Under the pieces are notes generated by a model. That model was not told the DNA's origin, made no database searches, and worked only from the letters and a program-made list of their open reading frames with translations. Shown here in pieces: positions 53,056-62,926 of a stretch of 64,000 nt of DNA; position 1 is the stretch's first letter; every line of letters begins with the position of its first letter. The DNA lies in contig JAODUP010000446.1 of the NCBI GenBank assembly GCA_025642065.1, forward strand, positions 1-64,000, read 5' to 3'. The position numbers and the translations under genes are program-made. The DNA comes from Paralvinella palmiformis. Lineage: Eukaryota > Annelida > Polychaeta > Terebellida > Alvinellidae.

Positions 53056-53066
53056 AACTTTGTCAT

Positions 53067-53105
<39 letters not shown>

Positions 53106-55228
53106 TACAGTGTTGACATTTTATGTACATTCAGTACAGTGAGTACAGACTCTCAATATATTGCAGAGAGATTTGAGGAACTCACCAGAAAATACCAATC
53201 CTTTCAATGTTACTAAGTTAAACACACTTCAGCATATACAGTATTTTCTTGCTATAATATGTAGTATACAGATTAAAGTAATTATTATTTCTGACTACAG
53301 AAATAGTTAACTTACTTATTTAAAACTTTAACTGTTATAATACTTATATGTAGCATAAGTAACAACAATTAGAAGAATCCATTACTTTCAAGCATCACAT
53401 TCTCTATTAAATCATCAAAATACTTTTTTCTTCCAATAAAAGTTGACCTTTTGATGCCAAATTAAACTTGTATATTGACGAGACTCACCAAACACAGATG
53501 ACCATTGTCAGAGCTAGTGTCACTTATGGGAAATTCCTCTCACTGTGACTTTCTATGTATAGATTCAGTGGTTTTGTATAGACTCTTCTTTGCTTGAACA
53601 TTTTATTGTCACCGATTTATGAAATATTTTCAATGTCGGCGATTAAATTTTGTGTACTTTGCACTCATGGACTTGGCCATGCAAGTTCTGAAGATCAATA
53701 TACAAGATCCTGTTTCACACATTCAATGTGAATAGTACAACCGTATCTACATGATCTGAGCCAAAGGTATATAATTATAGTCACACTGCTGTGATTTGAC
53801 TCTTGTTCACTTCTGAAGGTGCCAAAAAGCCACACAACAAAGTACGGTGAAAATATTTTCCAAGCATCAGCTACAAGGCTGTGGAACAAGTTGCCTAATC
53901 GTATTAAACTTACAGCAAGTAAAGAAATGTTTTATAAGGTTCTTAAAATCCACTTATTTAAATGAGCCTATTTATAACATATAAACTATTGATTTATGTA
54001 TAAAATGTATTTGTGCTATATCAGCTTACAACAAGTTGTAATTATATCTTAAATGTAAAGTGCCTTAGAGCAATTCAAGTTGAATAAGGCACTACATAAA
54101 ATACTAGTATTATTATAAGTCAGCCCTTTCAATATATGAGATACCAACGTAGGCATTTCTAAATGCCAAATCCACATGAGGCAGAGAAGTTCACAGATAG
54201 GAAAAACTCTGCTCTTTCATATTTATAATAATAATAATAATGTATATTTAATAAAGCACCCTTACTAGCAGGAGCCATTCAAAGGCGCTGTACAAATAAC
54301 ATATAATATAATAATACCCCAAATAATGTCTGTAAAAACCCTGTAATGATTTAAAAGATAATAATTATTTATCTGTGAAAGCGACCTTAAATAGGTGTGT
54401 TTTTAGAAGAGACTTAAAATTTCCAAGAGACAACGCATTTCTAATATTTGCCGGCAACTTATTCCACAAAGTGGGGGCTGCAACACTAAACGCACAATCA
54501 CCATATGACTTGAGCTGGGTCACTGGCACCTGCAATAGGATGACTTTCTAATGGAAACCAGTTCACACAGGTATTCTGGTGCCATATCATTAATAGATTT
54601 ATAAGTTATTAACAGAATCTTGAAATGGATACGCTGTCTAACAGGTAGCCAATGTAGTTTTTGAAGAATTGGGGTGATATGATCATATTTTCTAGTATTT
54701 GTTACAATGCGAGCTGCACTATTCTGAATTCGCTGAAGGCGATTAATGTTATAATCAGATATGCCATACAACAGGGAGTTACAATAGTCTATACGAGATG
54801 TAACAAAGGCATGAACTACAGTTACAAGTGATTCTTGTGTCAAGAATGTTTTTAAACAGTGGATGTTCTTAAGATGGTAGTAGGCAGCTCGGCATACTGA
54901 TGTGACATGTTCATGCATGTTAATACATTGGTCAAAAATAACTCCTAGATTTTTTACTGACCCATTAGGGGTAATCGAAGATGTACCCATCTGTAATGCT
55001 GGTGTCTTTAGGGATTTAACACAATGTGGTGATGCCAAATATAAAATATTTGTTTATTATCATTTAGTTTTAGAAGATTTTGAGTCATCCATAGCCGAAT
55101 ATCGGCAATACAATGTTCTAAATTCTTCAAGGAAGAGGAGAAATTTAACTCATTGTCAGGATCCAGTGATATATACAGCTGTGTGTCATCAGCATACAAG
55201 TGATATTTAACCCCATATCGCTTGGTTC

Positions 55229-55267
<39 letters not shown>

Positions 55268-58200
55268 TATGCACACTGACTGTGGCACCCCATGTGAGCA
55301 TTTAACCAATTAAAATGGTCTGGATACCATGGGCTCCACCCACAACACTGACACCACCACATAGCATACCTCTAATCTATATAGAGATATTTCTATTTAG
55401 GAATTTACCCTGGTTCACTGTTTAGAATGGGCAAACAAAATTAAATCTACAAATTAATTTACCCTTTAATTTTTTAATTCGGAAAAATTGGGAATTGAAT
55501 TAGAATTGATAAATTTGATGTGGAATTGGAATTGACAAAATGGAATTGACCCCATGTCTGGTAACAGATTCAATTAACTGAAAACAGATAACATTCTACT
55601 CTATACAAGTGTTTTATACAAGATAACAGTTTCAAAAGGGTTTAAATTTGGATCTGAAATAAGGGGATCAAGCCCTCATCTCTTGGTAAGTCTCCAAAAT
55701 GTCTCTGTTACTGATGAAGCAATTTACAAACCAAACCTACTGAGGTAATTAAATAACCCAGTCAGGGTAAAATACAACAAAATTCATGAGTATAGAATTA
55801 CTACATTTATACAAAAAGGTTTATTGGTTTGTTAAAACAAATAACTGGAAGAATGAATGCATACATAGCTGTGCCATCCAATTATTTGCTGAGACTTGAC
55901 TCAAAATACCACAGAGCCAGTAGTGTGGTGTAGAATTGTATCAAATATGCCTTTGATGGGAAACACTGCATTGTATTATGTGTTAATGCTTACTAGCACA
56001 GCAGTTTCCACTTATTTGACCTATGACACACAATTTCAACTCTCATGCTTAAACCATGCCCTGGGATTAAAACTGTCAAGCTTGTTAACGAAGTGTCGTC
56101 ATAAATGCACACAAACCGACACTAAATCTAAATGGCATTTTGAGATTATGTGTAAACCAATATTTCTAACCTGTGTTAGTACTACTACCAAATCCATGAG
56201 TATATAGCTAAACCAGAATCCACTTGTCCATATGCAAAGAATGGATACTATGTACCTGAAACATACTGTTGGCTAAACTTATTAGGATTCTGACCTAAGC
56301 TACCTGCTGACTTGTGTCTCTGGCGGCTTTTGGTTGTTATGTTGACAGGTTCGGTGATAGCTGATGAGGCCTGTTGTTGCTCCAGATGCGCTTCTTCTGG
56401 AGATGCGGTACATGGCTGGATAACATTAAAAAAATACTTTACCATCTCGCCATTAGGCACAGAAGAGTAATTATAGACATTTCTCATTCTTGAAATACTG
56501 ACTTCTTAATACTAATGATCGTGTGTCAAGCATTTCGGTTGTAAAATGAAACAATTACAATAATAATAATATTAATAATACTATTTCAGAGAATTAATTA
56601 AACGCTACACTGTTGATTCATATTTTAAATAAGTGACAATGCATTAGTTGCATTACTTATTTATAATAAACAAAAGCGACCATGACGGCTAAGACCAATA
56701 ATACCAATGGTTGTTCTTGTTTGATCCCTGGAGATGTGGTGTCAGACACATGAGGCAATGGGTCAAAGGTGACAGATTTCACTTCATCCGGTGTGGGTCT
56801 GCTATCTTCAATGCTAATCTGATCCTGGAGAGTGTCACTAGTGGTACTGTTGCTGGGAGTTGTGGCATCGCTTCTTGTCTCATTTGTCATCACCTCGGGT
56901 ATCATCAACGGCAAAATGGGATTCACGTTTTCTTCGCCAGTTCCAATGCCAAACTCCGGCAAGGAGGCTACCTTTTCTAAAGAATTTGAACTTAATCGAG
57001 TCTCGCTTGTCGAGTCTTTGCTTTGAAATGATGAAGAATCGGATAATGTTACAATGGAACTAACTGATGACAGTGATGTGCTGGTATCTTCTTGTGACTT
57101 ATCCATAACCTTTACCTCCTGTGACTGTATGTCCGTAAGGGACTCGGGAAATGTATGATCATGAATCTTGGCCTTCTCAGCGAGCTCTTTCTCTTTTGCT
57201 TCTTTCAGCTGAAATCCAAATTATAATATGTTTCTTTTAAAGGTGGCAACCAGTTGATGTTATTATGAATGAAAAATGAGACAAATGGTAAATAAAATGA
57301 TTAAGAAATGATACGATGCCATAAGATCAGCAAACCAAAAATGGCTAATATATTGTAGGCAAAATCTGTCTGACTTTTTTCTCGTGTTCTTTCATCTGAG
57401 ATTTGAATCCAGGTCCAGCAGGATCCTTCATGTCTTGTCCGACTGTGTATGCTCCAGGACTAAAATGTAACTCAACATGGAAACGTTCATCTGATGCTGG
57501 ATCCTGTAGCAAGTGAAAAACCTTTCTAAGAAAGCTCTCTCTCTCTCTCTCTCTTGATTGATTGAGTGTATAGCTCATAAATATTCCACACAATGAATTC
57601 TGTATTTAGTTCATTCTATCCTTCACAAACAATGTACTAAAATATCCAATACTAAGGTCAAAATTACAGCCTCGGGTCACCTAAATAACTAATATTGAGA
57701 TACAGCAAATTCTGAAATAATTGATTGATATTTGTAACTTGTGCTGTAACTACAGAATTCAGTTCTTTCAAATGCATATAGTCCAGATAATATTTTTCTA
57801 AAACAAAATACTCGTTCTCGTATCGTGTATACCTTAGTTGGATCTTCATACATCATAATGACGATCTGTGTCATATAATTCAGTTCAGGGACTCCATTAA
57901 CATATTCCATTGCACGAGCCCACTGTTGATCTTTGTTTGGCTGCGAATGGACATAATAATAATATTGTTTACTATCACATGAAATTGATAAGCACGAATA
58001 AAGAGAAAAGTACAATACTACTTCTGTTGGATATTTTATAATATCACTTGACAACAACAATAAACGCATTATGGTAAATAATGCTGGTAAGCGGCATTCG
58101 TTGGCTTATATGAAACCACAATGCTGACGTTTATAGAAAATATATATCATAATATTGACACTGATAACTATACAGGTTAGAGACGTGATAAACCAATAGG

Positions 58201-59978
58201 TTAATACTTACGTCAAGTAGGCCTCCATATCTAAAAATGGTCAGCAGTGAATGTATGTGACTTTCACTGGTGAAGTACAGCCTTGTCCTAACATGTCTGT
58301 GTGGAGTTGACACTCCTTCAGAATACCTGTAAAAAGAATACACTTTAAAACATTTGATCAGATTTGATGCTTAATGGCAGTAGTTGTTAAGTCCAGTATA
58401 AATGAATATTCGACACATTTAAAACATTTTCAATTAAATACCTCGAGTCCAAACGTGTCGTATCTTCATCGACATTACGCTGAAGGTCAACCAGAATCTT
58501 CCGTAGTAAAGGCATACATATACACTGACCTATTAGTAGTTTCTCCTCTTTTGTAACACCGTACTCCTGTTAAAGTAGCAAATATAATTTTTCAGCATTA
58601 AATTACTTGGGAATCTGACTGTTGTCGATGACAAATATTTGTTAGTGTGGCTTTATTGGTTCTTTTATGGCATAAGTACTGTATCTATAATGGTCTTTTG
58701 GTATAATAAAGTTGTGTACTTATGTGACTGTCTATTATAAAGGACTCCAGTGATGGGTTTTAGTGTCAAGTACACAGTAATGTAGTGATACATTTAAATG
58801 TTTTAGTAATCCTATCCTGTGGATAATTCAATAGTGCTATTATTTTAATGCTCAAAGTTCAAAAGTCAGCACATATTTGCTCAGGTTCAAGGGGTCATCG
58901 ATCTCCAACATTTCTGCAGTTGGGTTTTATTGTCTGATTATCGAGGTTTGATCATATTAAGACACAGAGTTAATTTGTTTCTCTAATTCATTTAAGTGAG
59001 GCAATAGTTTGAAACATTGTCGTCACAGCTCCAAATTGTATAATAATGATATACCTGCAAATTTTAACGAGTACATATGTATAGTAATCTACAACAATTG
59101 TTGAAGCTGATATACTTTCTCTTGGTATAATGCGGCCACCTCGTGTCAGCTGTTGGATCTGTTTAATGAACGTGAAAGCTTTATTTGTTACAATGTTAAG
59201 ATTCGTCTATGGTGTCGTATGACTAGACTATAGCCAATATTTACCTGTGGTATTACTATATCAGCCATGGCCTTCGACAGCACGTGGAGTTCATTACTCT
59301 CCTTAAAACGTAGTATCTTGTTGTTATGCAGAAGATCGTATTTTATACAGTCATATATGTCGGGTACTTTGCTGATGTCGTACTGCTTATTCTTCATCCG
59401 GAAGTCTTTTACCAGCTTACTCCACCTTCTTGTCATCAGCTCCCATGATTCGCCGTGATACAGCTTCACTTCTGTCATAAATAAATCCATCATATTACGA
59501 TAACCAGGAATAAAATTTTAATTAGAATACTGAACTCAGTGAAACGAGTAACAAAATAAAATCTGATCACATAAAACATATATTTATTTCATAACCAAAG
59601 TAAATCTTGGAATATTAAAAAATAACTTGTTACATTACAGAACCCAGTAAATATGTTGAGCTTCAGAAAATACCATCCAATATTGAATGATGACACCAGA
59701 AGTATTTTTACAAACAAATCTCTCTTTCTATTATTTACAATCAAGTAAACCACATCAAGTATTATAATGTAAATCGCGTGTAAATCACAAAAGTCAAGTA
59801 TAGAAAGTAAGTGTTGCTCAAGATGTTTACCTTCTGCACGTGGTTTTTGTTTCAGTTCTTTGATTCTATCTAGCAGTTTACACATGATGTAGTAGATACG
59901 GTTACAGGCCCTCAAAGGATTACCAATGGTTCTCATTGCTCGAATCAGGGATCCACCACCAGTTGGTACGAGCTAAAG

Positions 59979-60028
<50 letters not shown>

Positions 60029-60575
60029 AACAGTGCACATGTAATACAGTCATGTGTGTGTGTGTGTGTGTGTGTGTGAAAATTAATCATGTTAAGCGTT
60101 AAATTAAAACCAACAAAGTGTACTTTGACATAAAAACAATAACTAAGCATTAGAAGTAAACAGGAACGTTTTCCTGGCTATTTTTCTAAAATCCTAACTC
60201 ACAAAAAATAATAACTACTTGTATAACCAACAGTGTAATAGGATCTTTTTTAATTGAATAGAGACAGACATCCATTGAAAACAAGTGTCATACAATCCAA
60301 GCACTGTGTGATTCAGTGAACATAACTGTGAAAGTTTAAGCCTAGGATATTATTTTTAAAAGTTTGGTTCCTCAATGACTTGAGCTCTTTAATACCTAAG
60401 TCACCAGGACATTGAAGACCATCACAATACACTGGTAAACAAAATGTTAAATGGAAATAATCAATTAATTTATAAAGAAAACACACATATATTTAACACG
60501 GTGCAAAGATTCATTGCTAGCACTTGGAGATTTATGTAATGAAATCTATGTTTTTAAATAACAAAATAACTATTG

Positions 60576-60620
<45 letters not shown>

Positions 60621-62835
60621 TATATGCAATATTTATTAATGTAAAATAAAATGTATGTGTAAGCCCTATTAATGCAATTGCACAGGGGATGAACAATAAA
60701 CATATGGAATCCATAAATTAAAAAATTTTGATTTTGAGAGATATAAGTTTATATGAAACAATGATGATTAATATTATCAACCTGTCATGTATTACTGATA
60801 AAGTTTTTTTTTTTTGGGGGGGGGGAAATTATATTGGAACATTTACAAAGAAGATGCGATACTGTGATCATCGTGGGCACACGGTGTATTTCTGGATTAG
60901 AAGTACACAAAATGTTAACATTACGGACATGGGGGGGGGGAAACAAATGCAGTCCTCCCATCAGTTGGATACTCATAACAACTGTTGTCATGGAGATATC
61001 CGTTATTTAATTGGAAAGATGCTGTGTACACTCTATGACAGGCTATAAAGAATAATTCTACATGCCAAGAAGTTGCACAAAAATGGGTGTAAACATCAAT
61101 TATTGATGTTTACATAATCATTCCACAGTTGCCAGGAAAATGTTGGGACACAATAACAACTAGATAAATGATAGCTACTCATTGATGTCCCAGAGAGAAA
61201 ATCTCTACAGTTTATCACACGTGTAAAACAACAACTTAAAAACCGAAAGGAATGGTAGAGATCATTTGTGTATGAAGGTTCTGTTTGCAGTCTTCTTCTT
61301 TCTGTTTGTGCTAACAGCTGTTGAGGCTTGGCATTGTGGCCTAGTAAAGTATCTCTGACTATAGCCCTTGAGGTTTCTGTTTGGGTTAACTCATCCTTAG
61401 TCAATATTAGTCTGACCTCTGCCCTCTGACCAGTCCAGCCCAGGGTGTCCCTAACAGAAACCAAACTCCTGCTGACACAGCTCACCATGTCACTGAGACC
61501 TAAAAAGTCCCCTATACACTACCTAGTTGACAATTCTATATATTTCTGCAGAGAAATATCAATTATCAACCCAAAGCAACTGAAATAAAACAACCCCACT
61601 AAGGTAAACATTGGCACCTGTAATAAGTCACTTGCTGATTGATCTTAAACTAGGATAAATAGTATTACTGCTTCATGAAATAAATAAGAGCTGTGGTGAG
61701 TTTAACATAATTCTGGATACAGTGAAACCTGTACCAGACATGAGAGTGGCTTTTGAAAAGAAATCCTGAAAATCAGGAAAGGAATTCACAGAGCGAACTG
61801 AGCCATATGCACCTAGGGGTGTGGAGGGGGGGGGTCCCATTTGGATTTTGTGCATTTTTAGGACAATCTGAGACTAATAGAGTGGGGATAAAACAGAATT
61901 TAGCAAGATAATTTTTTCAAACCAGTTTGACTCACTCCCCATCTCCAAAAGCGTTATTTCTGGCTCTTGAAAATCTGTAAAACTCTCATCCCCGCTGTAC
62001 ACCAAAGGTTAGTAGAGAATAATTCACAAAAAAATTAAATAAAGATAAAATAACCAATCCATTTATGGTAATCATTCTTGTATAACGACATTGTTTTTTG
62101 AAAAGGGGCGCCTCCATGGTCTAGCGGTAGCGTGTTGGATCACAGATCACTACCACCCATGTTTGAACCTGTATCAACTGGCTAGTAACGTTAGCTCTCA
62201 GGTGGAATACTGTTTCTAGATCCTACCTTTGCACATATAATTCACACTAATCCATCCTGTTCAACCAAATAACCATTTGGGGATGATATACCCTTAGGAC
62301 AACTGAAAGATCAGTTCATGGATACAAAATGAAAACCACCCAGTTTCTGGCCAATGACATTACCAATGCTCTCTACATAATTCTCTCACCGAGACTGAAC
62401 ACTGTGAGAATAATAATAATACATATAATACAATATACATAATTAGTATAGCACCCTATATAATCTGTAGGAAGATGACTCTAGGGTACACAACAAGGGT
62501 CATTTCCTCTACATCTACTCTTAATCAATTCATCTAAATAGCTAAAGAGGATGATAAGTGTTACCTTAAAACTTGATTTTACTAAATGATAAATCACAAC
62601 AAAAAACTGTCCCCGTTGCTTTATACAATAATTAGGCTAAATAATTGTTGCGAATCAATAGAAAGAAGAATTTAAAAAAAACAATTACCTAAACACACGC
62701 TATACTCGTCTAGAAACTGTCCAGGTATTATAAAGTCATATAAATTAAAATATCACAGCATTTATAACCTTTTCATAGTCTTCCTCTGTGAAGTCTCTGT
62801 CCAGGTTCAACAAGGTTTGTAGTCGCTCCTTAACA
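43169..62835 (-). CDS. PPIP5K: PPIP5K (VIP1-type inositol pyrophosphate kinase), C-terminal part, 14 exons
   Basis: PPIP5Ks make and remove the 1-position diphosphate of inositol pyrophosphates (InsP6/5-InsP7 to InsP7/InsP8) in the cytosol. They have an N-terminal ATP-grasp kinase and a histidine-acid-phosphatase-like domain. Seen here: fourteen exons whose joined frame is open for about 640-777 residues, depending on how the serine-rich exon is spliced. It includes the family blocks [76 protein letters not shown] and [15 protein letters not shown], in the same order as in vertebrate PPIP5K1/2. The kinase domain and first part of the phosphatase domain lie upstream of the window. Every exon has GT/AG borders and matching phases. 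Invertebrates commonly have a single copy, so no paralogue number is given. Confidence 0.95.
43632..43841 (-). CDS. PPIP5K: PPIP5K tail exon with PLETLHNAL motif
   Basis: A 210-nt exon: [20 protein letters not shown], then LKQMETFM, a variable part, and LNLSYYPG. It corresponds to [24 protein letters not shown] of vertebrates, the most conserved block of the tail. Acceptor CTCTAG, donor CCAG/GTAGAT. It is about 5.4 kb from the previous exon, the longest intron in the window. Confidence 0.92.
44480..44694 (-). other. Possible alternative last exon inside the PPIP5K intron
   Basis: On the gene strand an acceptor-like TTTATTGCCTCCGATGAG is followed by an open frame of 70 codons ending in TGA (44482-44480). 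It includes [36 protein letters not shown] and [10 protein letters not shown]. Composition is richer in GC and more protein-like than its intron. It would accept the phase-1 donor of the exon ending at 49285. I do not recognise the sequence; it could also be a fragment of an unrelated gene or element. Confidence 0.3.
46446..46905. repeat. 45-bp tandem repeat, about ten units, in PPIP5K intron
   Basis: Unit GTCTGCTCCATTATAACAAT plus ACCGGGGATGTTATTTTATCAAATT. Units are nearly identical; variants change CCGGGGATG to CTGGGGTG. At 15 codons the repeat stays open on the plus strand ([15 protein letters not shown]), but it lies antisense in an intron, so the ORFs are not considered genes. Confidence 0.9.
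49285..49368 (-). CDS. PPIP5K: PPIP5K tail exon with conserved SASAPDL motif
   Basis: An 84-nt exon: [20 protein letters not shown], then TTDDCLR. It matches GLFSTTVLGGSSSAPNLQD of vertebrate PPIP5K. The acceptor chosen is TTTCTGCAG at 49370-49369. A closer CAG 29 bases further in would put a TAG in frame, so it is rejected. Phase 1 out with donor CGGG/GTATGT. Confidence 0.88.
51980..52066 (-). CDS. PPIP5K: PPIP5K disordered-tail exon
   Basis: An 87-nt exon: [20 protein letters not shown] then QSHFDKSG. The acceptor is TTATTACAG and the donor is a perfect GGAG/GTAAGT. Phase 1 in and out. The tail of vertebrate PPIP5Ks has a similar short hydrophobic-serine patch before the S-SAP-L motif. Confidence 0.78.
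52403..52588 (-). CDS. PPIP5K: PPIP5K disordered-tail exon
   Basis: A 186-nt exon: [17 protein letters not shown], then [17 protein letters not shown] and IAIKAW. Highly charged, with an RRHS site of the PKA-like type. The acceptor GTCCTGCAG and donor TGGT/GTAAGC keep phase 1 on both sides. I do not recognise the motif from other proteins; assignment rests on phase and position. Confidence 0.78.
53790..54117 (+). mobile_element. LINE 3' end (second CR1-like subfamily), in PPIP5K intron
   Basis: Encodes [40 protein letters not shown] and [10 protein letters not shown] stop, a CR1/L2-type ORF2 C-terminus. The 3' UTR (AAAGTGCCTTAGAGCAATTC ... AAGGCACTACATAAAA) matches 23952-24192 and ends in ATT repeats. 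Confidence 0.85.
54226..55212 (-). mobile_element. CR1/L2-like LINE, reverse-transcriptase half and 3' end, in PPIP5K intron
   Basis: Starts [20 protein letters not shown] (intact YADD) at 55199. It continues through [45 protein letters not shown] and [20 protein letters not shown] to the C-terminus [11 protein letters not shown] at about 54400. Frameshifts near 55035 and 54537 inactivate it. The 3' end has (ATT)n. It lies in the same strand orientation as the host gene, inside an intron. Confidence 0.92.
56256..56415 (-). CDS. PPIP5K: PPIP5K disordered-tail exon
   Basis: A 160-nt exon from [15 protein letters not shown] through [16 protein letters not shown] to [15 protein letters not shown] matches the vertebrate tail segment IRNRKAGSMEV and is a basophilic-kinase type site. 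Acceptor TTATCCAG at phase 0; donor TTTCAG/GTACAT in phase 1. It must be preceded by a phase-0 exon, as the serine-rich exon can supply. Confidence 0.82.
56657..57208 (-). CDS. PPIP5K: PPIP5K serine-rich tail exon with possible membrane-tail terminus
   Basis: The acceptor GATTTCAG opens a frame beginning [14 protein letters not shown]. The frame stays open for 183 codons to a TAA at 56657. It is rich in Ser/Thr/Asp/Glu and ends [20 protein letters not shown]. Two phase-0 donors could join it to the next exon: a fair AG/GTAAAG after 57116 (31-codon exon) and a weak TTG/GTATTA after 56705 (168-codon exon, cutting just before the hydrophobic run). If neither is used, the protein ends in a 15-16-residue hydrophobic tail resembling a tail anchor. 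No AATAAA was seen directly after the stop. The start of this exon is secure; its true end is not. Confidence 0.75.
   Translation of the reverse strand: MKEAKEKELAEKAKIHDHTFPESLTDIQSQEVKVMDKSQEDTSTSLSSVSSIVTLSDSSSFQSKDSTSETRLSSNSLEKVASLPEFGIGTGEENVNPILPLMIPEVMTNETRSDATTPSNSTTSDTLQDQISIEDSRPTPDEVKSVTFDPLPHVSDTTSPGIKQEQPLVLLVLAVMVAFVYYK
57375..57503 (-). CDS. PPIP5K: PPIP5K exon, last conserved block of the phosphatase-like domain
   Basis: A 129-nt exon: [19 protein letters not shown], then a variable stretch [14 protein letters not shown]. The [13 protein letters not shown] block closes the phosphatase-like domain, and disordered tail follows. The donor is AAA/GTCAGA, a weak match, but it is the only GT that keeps phase 0 into the next exon. 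A (CT)n run lies just upstream, at 57535-57554. Confidence 0.93.
57833..57940 (-). CDS. PPIP5K: PPIP5K exon, end of phosphatase-like domain
   Basis: A 108-nt, 36-codon exon: [20 protein letters not shown] then [16 protein letters not shown]. It matches [25 protein letters not shown] of the family. Phase 0 at both ends. The acceptor CATTCGCAG and donor AAG/GTATAC are good. Confidence 0.95.
58212..58326 (-). CDS. PPIP5K: PPIP5K exon carrying the second histidine-phosphatase motif
   Basis: A 115-nt exon with [20 protein letters not shown] and then [18 protein letters not shown]. The SESHIHS stretch is the position in PPIP5K proteins that corresponds to the distal active-site motif of histidine acid phosphatases. 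Its histidines are retained, so nothing here suggests loss of that site. The first (RHADR) motif is outside the window. The donor is a perfect GAC/GTAAGT. Confidence 0.96.
58442..58566 (-). CDS. PPIP5K: PPIP5K exon, phosphatase-like domain
   Basis: A 125-nt exon with [31 protein letters not shown] and LDS. It matches EYGISREEKLEIA and LPLLRKILLDLQR of vertebrate proteins. The only ORFs with a start codon here run on the other strand or in other frames, so it is easily missed. The acceptor is TTAACAG before GAGTAC. It ends in phase 2 and the split codon is an arginine. Confidence 0.93.
59245..59471 (-). CDS. PPIP5K: PPIP5K exon, phosphatase-like domain core
   Basis: A 227-nt exon. Recognisable blocks in order: [35 protein letters not shown] and [12 protein letters not shown]. 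These are among the best conserved stretches of PPIP5K proteins. The acceptor is ATGACAG at 59473-59472 and the donor is CACAG/GTAAAT. Phase 1 in, phase 0 out, joining VIPQ directly to EYGV of the next exon as in vertebrate homologues. Confidence 0.95.
59831..59972 (-). CDS. PPIP5K: PPIP5K exon, phosphatase-like domain
   Basis: A 142-nt exon starting [19 protein letters not shown] and ending KPRAE. It matches the family segment LAPTxSTSLLNSM...NPVKVCDQ. It enters in phase 0 and leaves in phase 1 (donor GAAG/GTAAAC). Its acceptor is next to a long (AT)n tract at 59980-60022, so the upstream polypyrimidine signal is short. Confidence 0.9.
60023..62768. other. PPIP5K intron, nothing coding recognised
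   Basis: (GT)n at 60054-60077, (AT)n at 60577-60615, G-runs at 60816-60826 and 60931-60940. A 130-codon minus ORF at 61096-61488 has no donor or acceptor in the gene's phase and no family resemblance. Confidence 0.6.
62105..62170 (+). mobile_element. SINE family A, head only
   Basis: GGGGCGCCTCCATGGTCTAG to CACCCATGTTTGAACC, ending inside the box B region. A 3'-truncated copy is unusual for a retroposed SINE and suggests later deletion. Confidence 0.7.
62769..62835 (-). CDS. PPIP5K: PPIP5K exon, phosphatase-like domain (first exon in window)
   Basis: A 67-nt exon encoding [20 protein letters not shown] followed by EK. It aligns with the vertebrate segment VKARLHHIL...FGPEDYDQ. The acceptor is TTTTTAG at 62837-62836. 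The donor follows GAAAAG at 62768. It begins with the last base of a split codon and ends in phase 0. The exon before it was not found between 62836 and 64000, so that intron is longer than about 1.1 kb. Confidence 0.9.
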
Positions 62836-62889
62836 CTAAAAACAGACGAAAGTATAAAGAAAACATTATTACCGTTTAGTATACTTTCT

Positions 62890-62926
<37 letters not shown>

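Noticed and set aside
61096..61488. 130-codon minus ORF as an extra PPIP5K exon
   Set aside because: The flanking exons at 62769 and 59972 already join in phase 0 and match the protein family without a gap.
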